DNA from: Pseudobutyrivibrio sp. YE44 | GTDB taxonomy: Bacteria > Bacillota > Clostridia > Lachnospirales > Lachnospiraceae | NCBI RefSeq assembly: GCF_900104335.1 | Contig: NZ_FMXT01000001.1 | Location: 124,001 to 188,000 of the forward strand | DNA length: 64,000 nt | Direction: 5' to 3' | Part shown: positions 44,243-52,850 of the stretch, piece after piece | How positions within the stretch are numbered: the first letter of the stretch is position 1 | Layout of the letters: each line of letters opens with the position of its first letter | Program-made: the position numbers and the translations under genes | Notes under the pieces: model-generated | The model's input: the letters and a program-made list of their open reading frames with translations, nothing else | Database searches by the model: none | What the model was told of the DNA's origin: nothing

Positions 44243-45004
44243 ATGGTTTATTTTGTTGGGGCAGGCTGCGGTGCTGCCGATTTGATAACAGTTAGAGGAA
44301 TGAAATTAATTGGGCTTGCGGATGTGATGATTTATGCAGGTTCCCTGGTAAATCCAGAGCTTCTAAATTACGCAAAGGAAGGTTGCCAGATTTACAACAG
44401 TGCCACCATGACCCTAGATGAAGTTTTGGAGGTTATGATCGCTGCAGATAAAGAAGGAAAGACGGTTGTTAGACTTCACACAGGAGAGCCTAGTATTTAT
44501 GGAGCTGTTCAGGAGCAGATGCAGCGACTAGAGGAACAGGGAATTGCCTATGAAAGCTGCCCTGGGGTTAGCGCTTGCTTTGGAGCGGCGGCTAGTCTAA
44601 ACCTAGAATACACCTTGCCAGATGTAAGTCAGTCTCTGATTATTACTCGAATGGAGGGAAGGACAGCAGTTCCACCAAAGGAGTCTATTGAAAGCTTTGC
44701 CAGTCACGGGGCATCAATGGCTATTTATTTAAGTGCTGGAATGTTGGAGGAGCTTCAGGAGAGACTATTAAAGGGTGGATATTCTAAAAATACACCAGCA
44801 GCCATTGTGTACAAGGCAACCTGGCCTGAGGAAGAAAAGTATATTTGTACGGTGGGTACCTTGGCAAATACAGCAAAGGCTAAAAATATTACAAATCTTG
44901 CTGTTATTCTTGTGGGAGATGTGATAGCAAAGTCTAATTATTCTTTAAGTAAGTTGTATGATCCAGAGTTTGAGACGGGATTTAGAAAGGCAACGCCTCA
45001 ATAG
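44243..45004 (+). CDS. cbiF: Cobalt-precorrin-4 C11-methyltransferase
   Basis: The 253-residue SAM-dependent methylase has VYFVGAGCGAADLITVRG (SAM motif I), VRLHTGEPSIYGAVQEQM and CPGVSACFGAAASLNLEYT, as in CbiF/CobM. The ATG at 44243 follows AAAGGAG by five bases, one base after the cbiD stop. A remnant of the palindromic repeat follows before cbiG. Confidence 0.95.
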   Translation: MVYFVGAGCGAADLITVRGMKLIGLADVMIYAGSLVNPELLNYAKEGCQIYNSATMTLDEVLEVMIAADKEGKTVVRLHTGEPSIYGAVQEQMQRLEEQGIAYESCPGVSACFGAAASLNLEYTLPDVSQSLIITRMEGRTAVPPKESIESFASHGASMAIYLSAGMLEELQERLLKGGYSKNTPAAIVYKATWPEEEKYICTVGTLANTAKAKNITNLAVILVGDVIAKSNYSLSKLYDPEFETGFRKATPQ

Positions 45005-45010
45005 ATAATA

Positions 45011-45028
45011 ACACCTCAAGGGGAAGCC
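45011..45028. repeat. Possible remnant of the palindromic repeat (R5)
   Basis: ACACCTC, the terminal sequence, is fused directly to AAGGGGAAGCC. Fifteen bases (CCTCAAGGGGAAGCC) are identical to the reverse complement of 37878-37892 in R3. It lies between cbiF and cbiG. At this length chance similarity cannot be excluded. Confidence 0.4.
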
Positions 45029-45038
45029 TAGGATAAAC

Positions 45039-45950
45039 ATGATTTTAATTAGAGCGGTATATTTTACTGATAATGGAAACAGAATAGCGGATAGGCTGAA
45101 AGAATATTTCTATGTGGAGGGGAAGCCTGAGGATATTTCCTTGGCTGACTGGACTAAGGATACCTTCGAAATGCATTTACCTTTGATTTTTATTGGCTCC
45201 ACAGGTATAGCAGTCCGGACAATTGCGCCTTTTGTTACAAGTAAGCTAAAGGATAGTCCAGTAATTGTTATTGATGAATTGGGAAAGAATGTTATTCCTA
45301 TTTTATCGGGCCATTATGGTGGCGCAAACGAACTTGCTAGACTTATAGCTAAAAACCTTGGAGCAAATCCAGTTATTACCACGGCCACAGATCTTAATAA
45401 CGTATTTGCGGTAGATGTTTTTGCAAAGAAAAATGGCCTGACAATTACTGACAAAAGCTTGATTAAGCAGGTATCTGCCAAAGCTCTTAAGGGAGAAAAT
45501 CTTGATATCAAGCAAACCGATGATGATATTATTATCGAAGGCCTTAGACTTATTCCAAAAAGATTAATTCTAGGAATTGGTTGTAAAAAAGGAAAAGACT
45601 TTCAAGAACTAAAAGACTTGGTAAATACGGTTTACTCTGATGAGGAACTTAATGAAAACTTATACGCGATTGCATCTATCGATGTTAAGGCAGAGGAGCT
45701 TGGACTTATAAAACTGGCAGAGTTTTATGGAGTGCCCTTTGTTACTTTTTCAGCTGAAGAGTTACAACTGGTTGAAGGAGAATTTGAGGAATCCTCTTTT
45801 GTTAAGGACAAGGTTGGCGTTGGAAATGTATGTGAGAGGTCAGCTCTTCTTTTAGCAGGAGATGAGGGCCTGTTAGTTAAGAATAAAGTCGCTAAGGATG
45901 GCATTACCTTGGCGGCAGCAAAGCGAACCAAGATTTATTATGTTTGGTAG
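45039..45950 (+). CDS. cbiG: Cobalt-precorrin-5A hydrolase
   Basis: The 303-residue protein opens the delta-lactone of cobalt-precorrin-5A and releases acetaldehyde. It shows the CbiG core: PLIFIGSTGIAVRTIAPFV, SGHYGGANELARLIA and TDLNNVFAVDVFAKKNGL, then the C-terminal domain GIGCKKGKDFQELKDLV. It is somewhat short for the family (about 330-350). The ribosome-binding site is weak (AGGGGAAG, inside R5). Confidence 0.93.
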   Translation: MILIRAVYFTDNGNRIADRLKEYFYVEGKPEDISLADWTKDTFEMHLPLIFIGSTGIAVRTIAPFVTSKLKDSPVIVIDELGKNVIPILSGHYGGANELARLIAKNLGANPVITTATDLNNVFAVDVFAKKNGLTITDKSLIKQVSAKALKGENLDIKQTDDDIIIEGLRLIPKRLILGIGCKKGKDFQELKDLVNTVYSDEELNENLYAIASIDVKAEELGLIKLAEFYGVPFVTFSAEELQLVEGEFEESSFVKDKVGVGNVCERSALLLAGDEGLLVKNKVAKDGITLAAAKRTKIYYVW

Positions 45951-45958
45951 GAGATAAT

Positions 45959-46714
45959 ATGGCAGGACATATTTATATAGTTGGCATGGGACCTGGTGAT
46001 AGAACCATGATGACCAATGAGGCCTATGAGGCCATGGATAAGGCTGACATTATTGTTGGGTATACAGTTTATATAGATTTAGTGAAGGTGCATTTCCCAG
46101 ACAAGGAGTTTTTCACCACTCCTATGAGGCAGGAAATTGAAAGATGCAGAGCTTGTTACGATTTTGCAATTCAAGGTAAAGAAGTTGCCTTTATTTGCAG
46201 TGGTGATGCCGGAGTTTATGGAATGGCGGCTCCTATGTTTGAGTTGTTACCAGAATACGTAAATACGAATCCTGATATTTCTGAGGACAGCATTACTGTA
46301 ATCCCAGGAGTAACTGCAGCAATTTCTGGAGCGGCAGTTTTGGGAGCACCTATTAATCATGATTTTTGTCTTATAAGTCTTAGTGATTTGCTCACCCCTT
46401 GGCCGGCTATTGAAAATCGTTTAGCCTGTGCTATTAAAGGTGATTTTGCCATTGCTTTATACAATCCTAGCAGCCATAAACGTCACGATTATTTACAGAA
46501 GGCCTGTGACATTATGATGGCGGCTGGGGCAAAGGAGGATAGAGCCTGCGGTTACGTGGAAAACATTGGTCGAGAGGGAGAAACCGCAACGGTATGCACC
46601 TTAAAGGAATTGCGTGATACAAAGGTGAATATGTTCACTACAGTATTCATTGGAAACTCAAATGCGAAAATTATAAACAACAGATTAGTTACACCTAGAG
46701 GATATGCACTATGA
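45959..46714 (+). CDS. cbiH: Cobalt-factor III C17-methyltransferase
   Basis: The 251-residue methylase (CbiH/CobJ) carries out C17 methylation and ring contraction. Motifs are HIYIVGMGPGDRTMMTNEA, FICSGDAGVYGMAAPMFEL and IPGVTAAISGAAVLGAPI. The ATG at 45959 follows TAGGAGAT, eight bases after the cbiG stop. It ends in an ATGA overlap with the next gene. Confidence 0.95.
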   Translation: MAGHIYIVGMGPGDRTMMTNEAYEAMDKADIIVGYTVYIDLVKVHFPDKEFFTTPMRQEIERCRACYDFAIQGKEVAFICSGDAGVYGMAAPMFELLPEYVNTNPDISEDSITVIPGVTAAISGAAVLGAPINHDFCLISLSDLLTPWPAIENRLACAIKGDFAIALYNPSSHKRHDYLQKACDIMMAAGAKEDRACGYVENIGREGETATVCTLKELRDTKVNMFTTVFIGNSNAKIINNRLVTPRGYAL

Positions 46715-48753
46715 AAAAAGTAATTATTTTTGGTGGAACAACTGAAGGAAGACGTTTAGCAGAGCTTTTAGTTAAGGCTAAGATTTCCTGCATTTATTGC
46801 GTTGCCACCGAGTATGGTAAGCAACCGGTGATGGAGTCAGATTATCTGCGAATACATGAGGGAAGAATGGATGCTTCTGCTATGACAGAGCTCTATCAGC
46901 AGCAGGAGCCAGATGCAATTGTAGATGCAACCCACCCTTTTGCAGAAATAGTAAAAGAAGAAATTGCTAACAGCATCTTTGCTTATGATAAAGAGGTTTC
47001 CTTTTTCAGACTTGCACGTGACGAGGAGGAAGGCTTGGATCTTAGCAATTGCTATTTCTTTAATGATATAGAGGAATGCATTAGGGCATTGAAAAATACC
47101 AGCGGAAGGGTTTTTCTTACAACTGGTAGTAAAGAGCTAAAGGCCTTTTGTGAGGATGAAGCACTTAGGGAGCGTGTTGTAGCAAGGGTTATCCCAAGCG
47201 AAGAAAGCCTTAAGATTTGCTACGACAATGGTCTTAAGGGAAATCAGATTATTGCCATGCAAGGACCATTTACTGCTGGCATGAACTTGGCATTTCTTAA
47301 GGAATGTGAAGCTCAGGTTCTTGTTATGAAGGAAGGCGGCAAATCCAGCGGAGAGAGGGAGCGGATTGTGGCTGCCAATAAACTGGGGGTAAAAGTTTTT
47401 ATCCTAAAACGTCCAGAGGAAAAAATGCAAGCTATGAATTTCTCTCAGGTTAAGGCTGCATTGTTTGATCTATTTGGTGTTAAAGAGGACACAAACGATA
47501 TTACTCCAGATAAAAAGCTGGCAGTTACCTTAGCAGGATTTGGTATGGGCTTTGGAAGTATCACCAGCGAGGTTCAAACCGCCATAAATCAGGCTGATTA
47601 TATTTTCGGCGCCTCAAGAATGCTTGTGGGTATAGATAGAAATTGTAAAAAATACCCTTATTATTTAGCAAAGGATATAGTTCCTGTTCTTGAACAGCTG
47701 GCTGACGAGATTAAGTTTGGCCAAAAGAAGGTAGTTGTTTTATTTTCAGGAGATACTGGCTTTTATAGCGGAACAAAACGTCTTTTGGCAGAAATTGAAA
47801 AGCTTAGTTTTTGCTCTGTAAAGGTTTTACCTGGCATATCATCAATCAGCGCACTTGCTGCAAAAGTAAATGAAAGCTGGCAGGATGGAAAAATAATAAG
47901 CACCCATGGTGTGGAGGAAAGCAAGTGGAAGCCAGAATTAATAGAGGCTGTTAGTTTTAATGAAAAGGTGTTTGTTCTTACTTCAGGTGTTGCAGATGTG
48001 AGAACAATTGGCGAAATGCTTATGGAGCTTTCTCAGAAGAATCAGTATAAGCTTCAAATATACGCAGCCGTAAACCTTTATTCAAATGAAAAGATAATTA
48101 CTATGGGACCGGAAAAATGCTCATCCTTTAATGAGGAGGGCCTGTGCACCCTATTTATAAAAAACGTAAATGCGAATTCAAAACCATGTGCACCTGGCTT
48201 ATCAGATGATATGTTTATACGTGAGCAGGTTCCTATGTCGAAGGAAGAAATCCGTGAGCTATCTATTTGTAAGCTCAGGCCAAAAAAGAATTCTGTGATT
48301 TACGATATAGGTAGTGGAACAGGTTCTGTAACAGTGGAGCTGGGACTTCTTGATGCAAGCATATCTGTATATGCTATAGAGCTGAAGTCAGAGGCTTGTT
48401 CATTGATTCGCAAAAACCTAGCAAAATTCAACCTAAACAATGTTAAGGTAATTGAAGGTACAGCACCTGATGCTTTAGAAGGCCTACCTGTTCCGACACA
48501 TGTTTTTATTGGCGGAAGCGCAGGGCGTTTAGAAGAAATAATCGGTGCCTTAAAAGCATTAGATAATGATATAAGAGTTGTAATTAATTCTGTTACAATA
48601 GAAACAAGTACAGAAATATTTAATGTTCTAAAAAAGCATCAAATAAAGGATGCAGATATAGTTCAAGTGGGAGTGGCAAAGGCAAAGAAAGCTGGAGATT
48701 ATAGCGTAATGCAGGGACAGAATCCAGTTTATATTGTCTCATTTAAGTTATGA
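46711..48753 (+). CDS. cbiJET: Trifunctional fusion CbiJ-CbiE-CbiT
   Basis: The 680 residues comprise three enzymes. Residues 1-255 are cobalt-precorrin-6A reductase (KKVIIFGGTTEGRRLAELL, DATHPFAEIV, MQGPFTAGMN). Residues 266-470 are the C5-methyltransferase CbiE (LAGFGMGFGSITSEVQTAI, LFSGDTGFYSGTKRLL, LPGISSISALAAK). Residues 498-680 are the C15-methyltransferase and decarboxylase CbiT (REQVPMSKEEIRELSICKL, YDIGSGTGSVTVELGL, IGGSAGRLEEII). CbiE-CbiT fusions (CobL) are common; adding the reductase upstream puts three consecutive steps in one chain. It overlaps both neighbours by ATGA. Confidence 0.93.
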   Translation: MKKVIIFGGTTEGRRLAELLVKAKISCIYCVATEYGKQPVMESDYLRIHEGRMDASAMTELYQQQEPDAIVDATHPFAEIVKEEIANSIFAYDKEVSFFRLARDEEEGLDLSNCYFFNDIEECIRALKNTSGRVFLTTGSKELKAFCEDEALRERVVARVIPSEESLKICYDNGLKGNQIIAMQGPFTAGMNLAFLKECEAQVLVMKEGGKSSGERERIVAANKLGVKVFILKRPEEKMQAMNFSQVKAALFDLFGVKEDTNDITPDKKLAVTLAGFGMGFGSITSEVQTAINQADYIFGASRMLVGIDRNCKKYPYYLAKDIVPVLEQLADEIKFGQKKVVVLFSGDTGFYSGTKRLLAEIEKLSFCSVKVLPGISSISALAAKVNESWQDGKIISTHGVEESKWKPELIEAVSFNEKVFVLTSGVADVRTIGEMLMELSQKNQYKLQIYAAVNLYSNEKIITMGPEKCSSFNEEGLCTLFIKNVNANSKPCAPGLSDDMFIREQVPMSKEEIRELSICKLRPKKNSVIYDIGSGTGSVTVELGLLDASISVYAIELKSEACSLIRKNLAKFNLNNVKVIEGTAPDALEGLPVPTHVFIGGSAGRLEEIIGALKALDNDIRVVINSVTIETSTEIFNVLKKHQIKDADIVQVGVAKAKKAGDYSVMQGQNPVYIVSFKL

Positions 48754-50081
48754 AAAGAATAATGATAGCCGCGCCAAAAAGCGGCACTGGAAAAACTACA
48801 ATTACATGTGGCTTGTTAGCAGCCTTAAAAGCTAGTGGGATGAATCCATGCAGCTTTAAGTGTGGACCAGATTATATTGATCCTATGTTTCATAGAACTG
48901 TCTTAGGGATTCCTTCTGGTAATCTTGATACTTTTTTTACAGATGATACAACTACAAGGTCTCTTTTTGCTAAGGAATATTCTGGAAATATTGCGGTGAT
49001 TGAAGGAGTAATGGGCCTTTATGATGGAATAGGTGGCACAGAAGAAACAGGCTCTAGCTATGACTTAGCCAGGGCTTTGTCATGCCCAATTATTCTGGTT
49101 ATAGACGGAAAAGGAGCTGGTCGTTCAATTCTTAGTGAGATTAGAGGCTTTCTTGATTATGACAAGTATCATCTAATCCAGGGGGTTATTCTGAATCGAA
49201 CAAGTGCAGCCTTTGGAAAAAAACTAGGAGCTTTAATTGAAAAGGAGCTTAGGGTTAAATATCTTGGGGCAGTTCCTCAGTCTGTAGATGCTGATTTTAG
49301 TAGTCGACATCTTGGTTTAATTCTTCCTTATGAGATACATTCTATAAACGAAAGAATCGTTAGAATTGCTGAAAGCATTCTTCAAAATGTTGATATTTTC
49401 TCAATTAAAAAAATTGCCGAATCTGCCTTTAAATTAGATATAATAGAAGATAAGAATAAGGCGTATCCAGAGGTTAGTACAAGGCTTGCTGTGGCAAGGG
49501 ATGAAGCTTTTTGTTTCTATTACAGAGAAAACTTAGAAATGCTTATGGAGGCCGGTGTAGAACTGGTAGAGTTTTCTCCAATAAAAGATGCTCATCTACC
49601 AACGGGCATACAAGGAATTTTGTTGGGAGGAGGCTATCCTGAAAACTTTTTAAAGGAGCTTTCTTTAAACAATTCTATTAAGTTAGAAATAAAGAAAGCC
49701 TTTCAATCAGGCATGCCAATCCTTGCGGAATGTGGTGGCTTCATGTACCTTATGGATTCCATCACTGATAACGAGAATCGTAAATACGATATGGTTGGAG
49801 CAATCTCGGGTGCAGCTCGTTTTGTAGGAAAGCTTGTAAGATTTGGATATGTAACCTTACATGATGGTGAAATGCAAATTAAAGGACATGAGTTCCATTA
49901 TTATGACACAGACAATAATGGCTCAGATCTTATTGCTGTAAAACCTACTGGAAGTAAAAGCTGGGAATGCATTCATAAAATAGGACAATCCTATATGGGC
50001 TTTCCACATCTTTACTATCCATCCAATCCGGGCTTTGTTAATTCATTTGTGGAGGTTATGAAAGAATATGGGGGACAATAG
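48750..50081 (+). CDS. cbiA: Cobyrinic acid a,c-diamide synthase
   Basis: The 443-residue ATP- and glutamine-dependent amidotransferase has RIMIAAPKSGTGKTTITCG (P-loop), CSFKCGPDYIDPMFHR, VIEGVMGLYDG and the glutaminase segment ILAECGGFMYLMD. It amidates carboxylates a and c of cobyrinic acid. ATGA overlap with the preceding gene; the last 14 bases overlap cobT. Confidence 0.95.
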   Translation: MKRIMIAAPKSGTGKTTITCGLLAALKASGMNPCSFKCGPDYIDPMFHRTVLGIPSGNLDTFFTDDTTTRSLFAKEYSGNIAVIEGVMGLYDGIGGTEETGSSYDLARALSCPIILVIDGKGAGRSILSEIRGFLDYDKYHLIQGVILNRTSAAFGKKLGALIEKELRVKYLGAVPQSVDADFSSRHLGLILPYEIHSINERIVRIAESILQNVDIFSIKKIAESAFKLDIIEDKNKAYPEVSTRLAVARDEAFCFYYRENLEMLMEAGVELVEFSPIKDAHLPTGIQGILLGGGYPENFLKELSLNNSIKLEIKKAFQSGMPILAECGGFMYLMDSITDNENRKYDMVGAISGAARFVGKLVRFGYVTLHDGEMQIKGHEFHYYDTDNNGSDLIAVKPTGSKSWECIHKIGQSYMGFPHLYYPSNPGFVNSFVEVMKEYGGQ

Positions 50082-51144
50082 ATTTTTATTTGATGATGTA
50101 CTTGAAAATAAGCTTACTATAGAGCCTGTATCAAAAGAGGCTATTGAGGCTGTGAAGGCGAAATGGGATAAGGTGGCCAAGCCTATAGGAAGCTTTGGCA
50201 CTTTGGAGGATTTGCATTCAAAGATTGCTGCCATTCAGGGGTTTGAAGCACCGGACTTATCACACATGCGTCTTATTGTATGTTGTGGTGATCATGGTAT
50301 TGTTGAAGAAGGTGTTAGTCAAACAGATCAGGATGTTACCCGTATTTGTGCAACCAACATCGGAAAAGGTGTTACCACAGCAGGTATCATGGCTAAAAGC
50401 GCAGGTATAGATATCCTTTCAGTTGATGTTGGAATTAATTATGCTAAGGAGGTTCCTTACACTTTAAATCGCAGAGTAAAGTATGGAACCTGTAATTTCC
50501 TGAAGCATCCTGCAATGTCAGTAGAAGAATTTTCAAGGGCTGTTCAAGTGGGAATGGATCTTGTAAAGGATAGTAAAGATGATGGCTTTAACTGTCTGCT
50601 GGTGGGAGAGATGGGTATAGGAAATACCACCAGTGCTGCTGTAATGGCAGGATACCTTCTGGATTTAAATGCCGAGACTGTCACAGGTCGAGGGGCAGGT
50701 CTTGATGATGAGGGCTTCAGCAGAAAGCGTGCAGTTGTATCTATGGCACTTTCAAAATACAGCGGGCTTTCTCCTGTAGAAATATGCAGCAATTTTGGAG
50801 GTTTAGAGCTGGCGGCAATGACAGGTATCGTTATAGGCGCAGGTCTTTACAAGCTGCCTGTTATTCTTGATGGAATGCTTAGTATGGTTTCGGCTTTGGT
50901 GGCAGATAGACTGATTGATAATGCTAAGGATTATCTTATTCCTTCTCACATCAGTAAGGAGCCAGTATCTGAAAAGCTGGCTAAGAAGCTTTCGATTCAG
51001 CCAGTTATTGATGGAAAGATGGCAGTAGGAGAGGGAGCTGGGGCTGCGATGATGGCACATTTGCTTCAGACGGCAGATGATGTTTTTCACAATGCTCTGA
51101 AGTTCCAAGACTCAGAAGTAGAACAGTACGAAAGATTTAATTAG
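50068..51144 (+). CDS. cobT: Nicotinate-nucleotide:dimethylbenzimidazole phosphoribosyltransferase
   Basis: The 358-residue protein activates the lower-ligand base as alpha-ribazole phosphate. Motifs are KPIGSFGTLEDLHSKIAAIQ, CCGDHGIVEEGVSQ, GEMGIGNTTSAAVMAGYL, VTGRGAGLDDEGF, and the catalytic Glu in VGEGAGAAMM. It starts inside the end of cbiA, so it is coupled. The base used is not revealed by the sequence; anaerobes often use alternative benzimidazoles or purines. Confidence 0.95.
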   Translation: MGDNRFLFDDVLENKLTIEPVSKEAIEAVKAKWDKVAKPIGSFGTLEDLHSKIAAIQGFEAPDLSHMRLIVCCGDHGIVEEGVSQTDQDVTRICATNIGKGVTTAGIMAKSAGIDILSVDVGINYAKEVPYTLNRRVKYGTCNFLKHPAMSVEEFSRAVQVGMDLVKDSKDDGFNCLLVGEMGIGNTTSAAVMAGYLLDLNAETVTGRGAGLDDEGFSRKRAVVSMALSKYSGLSPVEICSNFGGLELAAMTGIVIGAGLYKLPVILDGMLSMVSALVADRLIDNAKDYLIPSHISKEPVSEKLAKKLSIQPVIDGKMAVGEGAGAAMMAHLLQTADDVFHNALKFQDSEVEQYERFN

Positions 51145-51714
51145 ATGATTACTATAATTTATGGTGGAACCAGTAGCGGCAAATCAGCCTATGCAGAAGG
51201 GCTGGTCTGCAACTCGAAATACAACTACCGATATTATTTAGCTACAATGTCCTCTCAGGATGAGGAATCCAAGGCAAGAATAAAGCGTCACAGAAAGCTT
51301 AGGTCTGGGAAGCGCTTTATTACCCTGGAGCATCCTGTTGATGTGAAAAATGCCATAGGTGATATTGAAAGGATAGAGTCCGGGGATTTTTCTACAGAGG
51401 ATCCATATCATAAAAGCAATATTGTGCTTTTGGAATGTATGTCAAATCTTCTGGCAAACGAAATGTTTAAAGGAGGAGTTACTCAGGAATTAGATTTCTG
51501 CGTTAACAAAATCCTTTCTGATATACAGGAGTTGGAGGCTAAGGTTTCAGAGCTTGTAATTGTTACCAACAATATTTTTGATGATGGCATAGCCTATGAA
51601 GCTGAAACAAAAGACTATATTAGAGCCCTGGGGGCCATTAATTCTCAATTGGCGTTAAGGGCTAACAAGGTAGTTGAGGTGACTGTTGGTATACCAATAG
51701 TTATCAAAGGATAA
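51145..51714 (+). CDS. cobU: Adenosylcobinamide kinase/guanylyltransferase
   Basis: The 189-residue protein has the P-loop IYGGTSSGKSAYAEGL, ATMSSQDEESKARIKRHR with the His that is guanylylated in CobU, VLLECMSNLLANEMF (Walker B-like) and VTNNIFDDG where CobU has TNEVG. It phosphorylates adenosylcobinamide and transfers GMP. The TNEVGxG motif is less conserved than usual. It starts directly after the cobT stop. Confidence 0.88.
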   Translation: MITIIYGGTSSGKSAYAEGLVCNSKYNYRYYLATMSSQDEESKARIKRHRKLRSGKRFITLEHPVDVKNAIGDIERIESGDFSTEDPYHKSNIVLLECMSNLLANEMFKGGVTQELDFCVNKILSDIQELEAKVSELVIVTNNIFDDGIAYEAETKDYIRALGAINSQLALRANKVVEVTVGIPIVIKG

Positions 51715-51723
51715 GGAGAGATA

Positions 51724-52509
51724 ATGACTGTACTTAAATCAATAGTGGTTGCTTTTTCAATGTATTCTAGAATTCCAATGCCACGGTTCAACTGGGACAG
51801 TAAGGATATGAAATATCATTTGATATTTTTCCCTTGGGTGGGAGCAGTAATAGGTGCACTGGAGTATGGCTGGTATTATTTGGTCGTTAATCTACCTTTT
51901 AATCTTCCTTATGATGTGTCCATTGATCGTATGCCTTTTGTTTTAGTAGCCATGGCTATTCCTATTATTGTGACTGGTGGCTTTCATATAGACGGATTTA
52001 TGGACACCAGTGATGCCCTTGCATCCTTGGGAGATAAGGAAAAGCGATTAGAAATCCTTAAAGATTCTCATGTGGGAGCCTTTGCAATAATTCGATTAGT
52101 CACACATGGATTAATACTTGCCGCAGCTCTTTATATCATGGATCTTGCAGGAATTATAGCCTGGTGTTTTTCATTTTTTGCTACTAGAGCCATTAGCGGC
52201 ATTTGTGTTGTGAATTATAAAAAAGCAAAGAACGATGGGATACTTTTTGTATCCTCTAAGACAGCAAGCGAAAAGCTTGTAATGTTCTTTCTGATGCTTC
52301 AGTTTATTGCTTGTGCAGTATATGCTGGAGGCGTCTACGATTGGTATTGGACCATATCTATGGTTGGTCTTGCTATAGCCGTGATTCAGTATATCTATAC
52401 TGCATACTCCAAATTCGGAGGAATCACCGGAGATTTAGCTGGCTGGTTTGTATGCAAAGCAGAGGTCTACATGGCAGTTTGCATAGCAATTCTTTCAATA
52501 TTTATTTGA
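51724..52509 (+). CDS. cobS: Adenosylcobinamide-GDP ribazoletransferase (cobalamin synthase)
   Basis: The 261-residue membrane protein joins adenosylcobinamide-GDP and alpha-ribazole. It has SMYSRIPMPRFNW near the N-terminus, the hallmark TGGFHIDGFMDTSDALASLG with the metal-binding Asp residues, and GITGDLAGWFVCKAEVY. It has six to seven membrane helices. It lies between cobU and a short CobU-like gene. Confidence 0.95.
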   Translation: MTVLKSIVVAFSMYSRIPMPRFNWDSKDMKYHLIFFPWVGAVIGALEYGWYYLVVNLPFNLPYDVSIDRMPFVLVAMAIPIIVTGGFHIDGFMDTSDALASLGDKEKRLEILKDSHVGAFAIIRLVTHGLILAAALYIMDLAGIIAWCFSFFATRAISGICVVNYKKAKNDGILFVSSKTASEKLVMFFLMLQFIACAVYAGGVYDWYWTISMVGLAIAVIQYIYTAYSKFGGITGDLAGWFVCKAEVYMAVCIAILSIFI

Positions 52510-52517
52510 GGTGTAAC

Positions 52518-52850
52518 ATGATTCTTATTGTTGGCGGAAGCTACCAAGGAAAAACAGAATATGCCAGACAAAATTTCCCTAATGCAAAATACTTCAATAA
52601 TCTTCATACCTTTATTAAGAAGAGACTTGAGGATTTAAAAAGTCAGGATGAAATTTTGGCAGAGATTAAGGATGTGATTTCTGAAGGCCAGTGGATTATC
52701 ATTTCTGATGAAATAGGAAATGGTGTGGTTCCTTATGATGCTTTTGACCGACAGTGGCGAGAGGTTACAGGTCGTATTTTAATTAGCTTAGCCAGAGAAG
52801 CTACAGAGGTTCACAAGGTGGTTTGCGGCATTGGGCAGAGGATAAAATAA
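52518..52850 (+). CDS. Mini-CobU: short adenosylcobinamide kinase-like protein
   Basis: The 110-residue protein begins with a P-loop, ILIVGGSYQGKTEYA, and ends with IISDEIGNGVVPYDAFDRQW and VCGIGQRIK, which align with the CobU segments TNEVGMGIVP and VSGIGVKIK. The central third of CobU, with the guanylylated His and the RIxxH motif, is missing. This contrasts with the full-length cobU nearby, whose TNEVG motif is the weak part, so the two may complement each other. GAGGTG precedes the ATG at 52518; frames running further upstream lie inside cobS. It is coupled to cobC by TAATG. Confidence 0.8.
   Translation: MILIVGGSYQGKTEYARQNFPNAKYFNNLHTFIKKRLEDLKSQDEILAEIKDVISEGQWIIISDEIGNGVVPYDAFDRQWREVTGRILISLAREATEVHKVVCGIGQRIK

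Noticed and set aside
45119-45136. A further copy of the palindromic repeat inside cbiG (GGGGAAGCCTGAGGATA).
   Set aside because: It is similar to R5 100 bases upstream, but it is short, has no palindrome or GATGAGGTGT end, and encodes ordinary CbiG residues. Probably chance.
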